Source of the DNA: Succinivibrio sp.
Lineage (GTDB): Bacteria > Pseudomonadota > Gammaproteobacteria > Enterobacterales > Succinivibrionaceae
Length of the DNA: 57,873 nt
NCBI GenBank assembly: GCA_017469335.1
Contig: JAFUGP010000128.1
Location: forward strand, 1-57,873
Direction of reading: 5' to 3'
Under the pieces are notes generated by a model. It saw nothing but the letters and a program-made list of their open reading frames with translations. It ran no database searches and was not told the origin of the DNA. Of this stretch, positions 53,688 through 57,873 are shown one piece after another; the first letter of the stretch is position 1, and the number at the start of each line of letters is the position of its first letter. The translations under genes and the position numbers were made by a program.

Positions 53688-56092
53688 TTGTAAGGCAGAA
53701 GGCTGTCACGGTGGGGGAGAGTGCCACAAGCGAGCTGCCGGAAGGCGTAACACCGCTTAAGATCCCCCCGCTGTTTGAACTTGCACGCAAAAACCTCGCG
53801 GATCTCAGCGCCCAGGAGAGGCAGCGCCTGCTCAATTTAAGCGCTCTGCAGCATAATCTGCAGGATCTGCTCTCCTGCAATTTAACACGCTCATTGGAGG
53901 CCTTTGCGCGTTACCTGCCGGAGGTGGCGCGGCGCTTTGAGCACTACCGTCCGCAACGGGAGCTGGAGTTTTTCTGCACCGAAAACGGGGTGCCCAATGT
54001 GCTGTTAAGAGAGAGCGGCGAGATCTTCTATAAGTGCGACGATCCGCTCGCCTACTGCCGCGCGCAGGTAAATGAGGCACTGACCAAGCAGCCTCTGGGC
54101 CTGCGGGGCGTGCGCAGCTCCCGCGATCACCTAGGTCAGCTGCACAGCCGCTATATCAACGAATCCGTCAGAATTCTCAGGCAGGCACAAAGAAGGCGTC
54201 TTAAGCAGGAAGGAGCACCACCCTCCTCCAACCCCGCGTCCCACACCGCATCAAACGCCCTGCCCGCGCTCTCTCCCCTGCAGTGTCGCTCCGTGCCGCA
54301 CGTCATCATCTTAGGGGTGGGCCTGGGCTATCCGTTGGGCTTTTTGTTGGAGCAGGTGGAGGCGGCCAATCTCACCTTGATAGAGCCCGATGCCGATCTC
54401 TTTTACGCCTCCCTGCAGGCCTATGACTGGGCCTCGCTGCTTGAGCATCTGCATCAGAACAACTTCGGGGTGAATTTACTGGTAGGCCAGAGTGAGAGTC
54501 AGATATTTACCGACTTAAGCGCCTTCTTCAGCCACCACGGGCGTTTTTTAAGCGCCCTGTGGTGGACCTTGGTGCACTATCAATCAGAGGCCATCGCCGC
54601 ACTGGCACTGCAGCTGAGGCAGGACTACCATCGTTTGAGCAGCTCGCTGGGCTTTGCCGATGACCATCTCTTTGGGATCTCCCACGCCTGCCGGGCGCTG
54701 CAAAGCGGCAAGAACTTTGTCAAAAAGGAGGTGGCACTGCCCCCCGAGTTCGCCGGTACCCCCTTATTTGTGGTCGGCAGCGGCCCTTCTTTGGAGCGGG
54801 ATCTGCCTTTTTTGCGCCGCCATCAGGACGAGGCGGTGATCATGGCCTGCGGCACGGCGTTGGAGATCCTCTACAACCAGGGCATCAAACCTGACTTTTA
54901 CGCCGCCACCGAAAGAGTCCCCGAGATAGCCCAGACCATTGAGGCCATCCCCGACCGGGACTTTATCGCCTCGCTTATCCTGATAGCTGGCGATGTAATC
55001 CATCCCAAGGTGCAGCGCCTGTTCAAACACACCGCGCTCTTAGGCAAGATGGACGAGCCATTTTACTGGCTGATGCAAATTCACCCCCAGGGGCAGCTTA
55101 TCAGACCGGTGTCGGTGATGAATCCCTTAGTGGGCAACTTAGGCGTGGCAGCGGCCTGGGCTTTGGGCTTTAAGGAGGTGTATCTCTTTGGCCTTGACTG
55201 CGGCAGGCGCACAGGCGAGAGCATTCACGCCAAATCCTCGGGGCTTTATCGCCAAGGCGGCATCGCCGACACACAGGAGGCCTTTCGCACCACCTCACAC
55301 CGGGCCGGCAATTTCGGCGGACTGTGTGAGAGCAATTTTGTCTTTGAGCTCTCGCTGCGCTACCTGGAGCTGGTCATCGAGCAGGCCCGCAAGGAGGGCT
55401 TTAACTTTTACAACTGCTCGGATGGCTGCCTGATAGCGGGCGCACAGCCAATTCGAAGTGAGGTACTCGCCGCGCTGTGGCCACCACACACCCCCCAATC
55501 ACACCCCGGTCTTGGCGCTGACTTCGACGTGGTAAGCAACGCGCCGGACAAAGAGCGCCTGCACGATTTTATCGCCACGAAGATGACCTTCAGTCCCCGG
55601 GTAAGCACTGAGGAGCTCACCGCCTTATGCCGCAGGGAGGAGGTGCTGGCGCTGTTGGATAAGCTCACAGAGCTTATCTGGGAGCCCTATAAGAGCCGCA
55701 CAGAGTGTATTCAGCGCTTGGAGCAGGTAAGCGAGTACCTCTCCTCCTTAAGTGCTCACCCGCAGCTGCGCTTTTGCGCGCTGCTCTTGGACGGCAGTTT
55801 GCAGAGTTTCTTCATCGTGGCCACTCACGCGCTCTATCATACCGAGAATGAGAGATCCTGCCTTAAAGTTACCGCGCGCATCTTGCAGAGGCTACAGTAT
55901 TTTCTGTCGGATCTCAAAGCTGCCTATGCCCTGGTGCCTGACTATGTGCTGGGCGAGCATCAGGCTCTGTGGCAGGGCCTGGTCGGGGCCGATCACACCG
56001 GCAGTAAGGCCCCGCGCATGCCTAGGATGCAGGATTTTTCACGCCGCCGCTTTAAGGAAAAGCCTAAGTTTGAGAAAATAACCACAGCATGA
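53684..56092 (+). CDS. Maf/DUF115-family putative glycosyltransferase in the cellulose operon
   Basis: The protein is 802 aa. It starts at TTG 53684 in a TTGA overlap with the bcsC stop; no better start is visible upstream. The central domain (about residues 355-600) matches MAF_flag10/DUF115: LFVVGSGPSLERDLPFLRR, IMACGTALEILYNQGIKPDFY, ATERVP, SVMNPLVGNLGVAAAWALGFKEVYLFGLDC and the downstream KSSGLY. An N-terminal domain (about 200-345) contains VIILGVGLGYPLGFLLE and LTLIEPD, as in Maf proteins. Maf enzymes add nonulosonic acids to flagellin; no flagellar gene lies nearby here. Coupling to bcsC suggests it modifies cellulose or a Bcs or surface protein. The substrate is unknown. Confidence 0.8.
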   Translation: MIVRQKAVTVGESATSELPEGVTPLKIPPLFELARKNLADLSAQERQRLLNLSALQHNLQDLLSCNLTRSLEAFARYLPEVARRFEHYRPQRELEFFCTENGVPNVLLRESGEIFYKCDDPLAYCRAQVNEALTKQPLGLRGVRSSRDHLGQLHSRYINESVRILRQAQRRRLKQEGAPPSSNPASHTASNALPALSPLQCRSVPHVIILGVGLGYPLGFLLEQVEAANLTLIEPDADLFYASLQAYDWASLLEHLHQNNFGVNLLVGQSESQIFTDLSAFFSHHGRFLSALWWTLVHYQSEAIAALALQLRQDYHRLSSSLGFADDHLFGISHACRALQSGKNFVKKEVALPPEFAGTPLFVVGSGPSLERDLPFLRRHQDEAVIMACGTALEILYNQGIKPDFYAATERVPEIAQTIEAIPDRDFIASLILIAGDVIHPKVQRLFKHTALLGKMDEPFYWLMQIHPQGQLIRPVSVMNPLVGNLGVAAAWALGFKEVYLFGLDCGRRTGESIHAKSSGLYRQGGIADTQEAFRTTSHRAGNFGGLCESNFVFELSLRYLELVIEQARKEGFNFYNCSDGCLIAGAQPIRSEVLAALWPPHTPQSHPGLGADFDVVSNAPDKERLHDFIATKMTFSPRVSTEELTALCRREEVLALLDKLTELIWEPYKSRTECIQRLEQVSEYLSSLSAHPQLRFCALLLDGSLQSFFIVATHALYHTENERSCLKVTARILQRLQYFLSDLKAAYALVPDYVLGEHQALWQGLVGADHTGSKAPRMPRMQDFSRRRFKEKPKFEKITTA

Positions 56093-56171
56093 CAGTGCGC
56101 AGCGGGAACCGTAATCACAGAGCACCCCTGCTTTTCTGCCATGGCCGGAAACAATAAGAGGTTAAAACAAG

Positions 56172-56654
56172 ATGGCTCTAGGTCAGACACCGGAAGAGTA
56201 TTTAAAATCCCTGCAGCATCCGGCGGGCTGGTTTGAATTGGTGCAGACCATCGTGGAGATGGTGGCGGAGAACGCGCAGGGCGATAATAATCTGGCCTTT
56301 TTGGAAGAGGTAGGCCGCCGGGTGGCCGCAAGCTATCCTCTGAACACGGTCAAGAAACTCTCCGAGCTTAACGTAGCTTTCAACAACCACCTCTACAAGT
56401 TCAACTGGGGCTACGTGGACATTGAAGATGCCGGGGACAGCCTGATCTTTCGCCATCACTGCATGCCCCTTACCGGCAAGCCCGATACCGATGCCGTCTG
56501 GCAACGCTCCTTCTGCGCAGTGCTGCTGGGTCTGTACAATGTCTGGCTGCACCAGAGCGGCTCGCCCAAAACGCTGCACTGCGATCTGGTAAGGCTCACC
56601 TCCAATGACGGCGCCGTGTTCAGATTAAAACGCCGCAACCCCAATAAGGCCTGA
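56172..56654 (+). CDS. bcsD: Cellulose synthase subunit D (AxcesD-like)
   Basis: The protein is 160 aa, like the 156-aa Komagataeibacter protein. Characteristic stretches: LAFLEEVGRRVAASYPL, LSELNVAFNNHLYKFNWGYVDI and VLLGLYNVWLHQSG. BcsD forms a periplasmic (or, in other models, cytoplasmic) octameric ring that aligns glucan chains into crystalline ribbons. AATAAGAGG lies upstream of ATG 56172, 79 bases after the Maf-like gene. Its presence makes this a type I-like bcs locus. Confidence 0.88.
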   Translation: MALGQTPEEYLKSLQHPAGWFELVQTIVEMVAENAQGDNNLAFLEEVGRRVAASYPLNTVKKLSELNVAFNNHLYKFNWGYVDIEDAGDSLIFRHHCMPLTGKPDTDAVWQRSFCAVLLGLYNVWLHQSGSPKTLHCDLVRLTSNDGAVFRLKRRNPNKA

Positions 56655-56717
56655 GCACGGCAAATCGCAGGCGGCGCACGCAAAGCTCATCAGTTTAATC
56701 ACCCAAGGGGGCTCAAG

Positions 56718-57725
56718 ATGAAAATCACCAAACTGCTGTGCAGTGTAATTATGGCAGCAGTGCTGCAGACAGGTATGGCCGGCGGTGCCGCTGCCAGTGT
56801 CTGGGATGATTACAAGGCCCGCTTCGTCACCCCCGAGGGGGCGGTGTATGACAATGCCAACGGCATCATTCACTCCGAAAGTCAGGGCTACGGGCTGATG
56901 TTTGCCTTGGCCTGGCAGGATGAGGAAACCTTCAAGAGGATCTTAAAGTGGACCGAGGAGAATCTGCAGGATCCCAAGAGCGGGCTGTTTTACTGGTCCT
57001 ACCACCCCAACGAGGCCAACCACCTGCCTGACAAGAACAACGCCAGCGACGGCGATCTCTTCATCGCCTGGACCCTGCTTAAAGCAGCCAAACGCTTCAA
57101 TGAGCCCTCCTATGCCCAAAAGGCCCTGAAAATCGCCACCGGCCTCATGGGAAACGTGATCACCCAGTACGCCGGACTGCAGGTGATGCTGCCGGGCAAG
57201 GACGGCTTCTACTACAACTCCTCGGTGACCATCAACCTCTCCTACTATATTCTGCCGGCATTCAAGGCCATGGCCGCCCACACCCACATGGCCTTATGGG
57301 ATCAGCTCTACAAGGATGCCCTAAAGCTCATCTCCAGGATCAAGGACGCAGGTTTCAACGTGCCCATCGCCCCCGACTGGATCTCCCTATCCGCGCAGGG
57401 GGTGATCAAGCCTGCCGACGAATGGCCCGCCCGCTCAAGTTTCGACGCCATCCGCGTACCGGTTTATCTCTTCTGGAATGATGCCAACGATCCCAACTTA
57501 GAGCCCTGGCGTAACTGGTGGCGGGGACATAATCCGACCAACACTCCGGCCTGGGTCAACGTGACTACCGGCGAGGTGGCAGAATATCCCTTAACCCCCG
57601 GTCTGGCCGCGGTACGCGACCTGGTATTGGGCGGGGCTGCGCAGGAGCCCACCATTGACGAGCGGGATGACTATTACAACGCCTCTCTCAAAATGCTGGT
57701 TTTTCTGGCCAAAAATCACTTTTAG
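56718..57725 (+). CDS. bcsZ: Periplasmic endoglucanase BcsZ (GH8)
   Basis: The protein is 335 aa. A signal peptide (MKITKLLCSVIMAAVLQTGMAGGAAAS) is followed by a GH8 domain: HSESQGYGLMFALAW with general acid Glu54, and NNASDGDLFIAWTL with the conserved Asp111. It hydrolyses beta-1,4-glucan and is needed for correct cellulose output. It is the last gene of the operon, 63 bases after bcsD, and is followed by a strong bidirectional terminator. The ribosome binding site is weak (AAGGGGGCTCAAG). Confidence 0.93.
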   Translation: MKITKLLCSVIMAAVLQTGMAGGAAASVWDDYKARFVTPEGAVYDNANGIIHSESQGYGLMFALAWQDEETFKRILKWTEENLQDPKSGLFYWSYHPNEANHLPDKNNASDGDLFIAWTLLKAAKRFNEPSYAQKALKIATGLMGNVITQYAGLQVMLPGKDGFYYNSSVTINLSYYILPAFKAMAAHTHMALWDQLYKDALKLISRIKDAGFNVPIAPDWISLSAQGVIKPADEWPARSSFDAIRVPVYLFWNDANDPNLEPWRNWWRGHNPTNTPAWVNVTTGEVAEYPLTPGLAAVRDLVLGGAAQEPTIDERDDYYNASLKMLVFLAKNHF

Positions 57726-57749
57726 GCCTTATGCTGAGTTTTACGTATT

Positions 57750-57807
57750 ATTGAGACGCCTGTTCGGGGGATTGAGACACCCCGCGTTCCGAAGATTGAG
57801 ACACTCC
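57750..57807. repeat. Three ATTGAGAC(A/G)C direct repeats after bcsZ
   Basis: Copies start at 57750, 57771 and 57795 with GC-rich spacers of 11-14 bases. Multiple short direct repeats of this kind are seen at the ends of some insertion sequences (IS21-like). No transposase is within the window, so this is only a possibility. Confidence 0.45.
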
Positions 57808-57822
57808 CCTGTCCTTTGGGCA

Positions 57823-57850
57823 TTTTTCTGCCGCTATAGGCGGCAGAAAA
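57823..57850. terminator. Bidirectional Rho-independent terminator
   Basis: TTTTT-CTGCCGC (57823-57834), loop TATAG, GCGGCAG-AAAA (57840-57850): a 7-bp GC stem extended by T-A pairs, able to act in both directions. It ends the cellulose operon. Confidence 0.75.
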
Positions 57851-57873
57851 CCCGACCTCTGCCCGATATCCCT

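Overview
The window looks like a chromosomal segment of a GC-rich gammaproteobacterium. The family content (BamE lipoprotein, RmuC, PPK1, enteric-type BcsQ, LacI regulator, type V autotransporter) fits a gut or rumen anaerobe of the Succinivibrionaceae/Aeromonadales type. That placement is inferred from gene content and style, not from a marker gene. No rRNA, tRNA or CRISPR array was found.

Layout. (1) 1-10.3 kb: one giant autotransporter adhesin gene whose 5' end looks broken or replaced, with a 16-bp perfect inverted repeat at the window edge. (2) 10.4-21.8 kb: an accessory island of lower GC. It holds a small CxxC protein, a three-gene SIR2-like/DUF262/RNxxxH-HEPN cassette, a methyltransferase plus GT4 glycosyltransferase pair, and a 1231-aa SIR2-domain protein. 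(3) 22.2-28.4 kb: housekeeping genes (bamE, a repeat-bearing lipoprotein, ppk, hpt, rmuC) separated by spacers with decaying short tandem repeats. (4) 28.4-32.0 kb: a LacI-type regulator, an EamA exporter and an orphan sugar-binding lipoprotein-like/periplasmic protein. (5) 32.4-34.7 kb: an Rpn-family PD-(D/E)XK nuclease gene, followed by three free-standing small genes that repeat only its coiled-coil C-terminal tail. An internal start codon with its own ribosome binding site would make the tail as a separate protein. (6) 34.9-42.6 kb, minus strand: a pentose/deoxysugar operon made of a ChvE-like binding protein, ABC ATPase, permease, a xylulokinase fused to an extra C-terminal domain, and a FucI/AraA-family isomerase. 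(7) 43.1-57.7 kb: a bacterial cellulose operon (bcsP-like, bcsQ, bcsA, bcsB, bcsC, a Maf/DUF115 glycosyltransferase-like gene, bcsD, bcsZ) ending at a bidirectional terminator.

How the genes work together. In the sugar operon the binding protein delivers a monosaccharide to the ATPase/permease pair, the isomerase makes the ketose and the kinase phosphorylates it. The 10-mer TGTGCACGTG lies both at the lacI promoter and just downstream of the operon promoter, so the LacI protein may control both. In the cellulose operon, BcsA (with a PilZ c-di-GMP site) and BcsB make and translocate the glucan, BcsC exports it, BcsD and BcsQ organise the terminal complexes, and BcsZ trims the product. The stop/start overlaps (BcsP/Q, A/B, B/C, C/Maf) indicate one transcript.

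Most promising for novelty: the Rpn nuclease with a tandem array of tail-only paralogues (a candidate expanded intragenic-antitoxin system), and the SIR2-like/DUF262/HEPN cassette (a candidate multi-gene anti-phage system). Next are the xylulokinase fusion protein and the Maf-like gene coupled by overlapping stop/start to bcsC.
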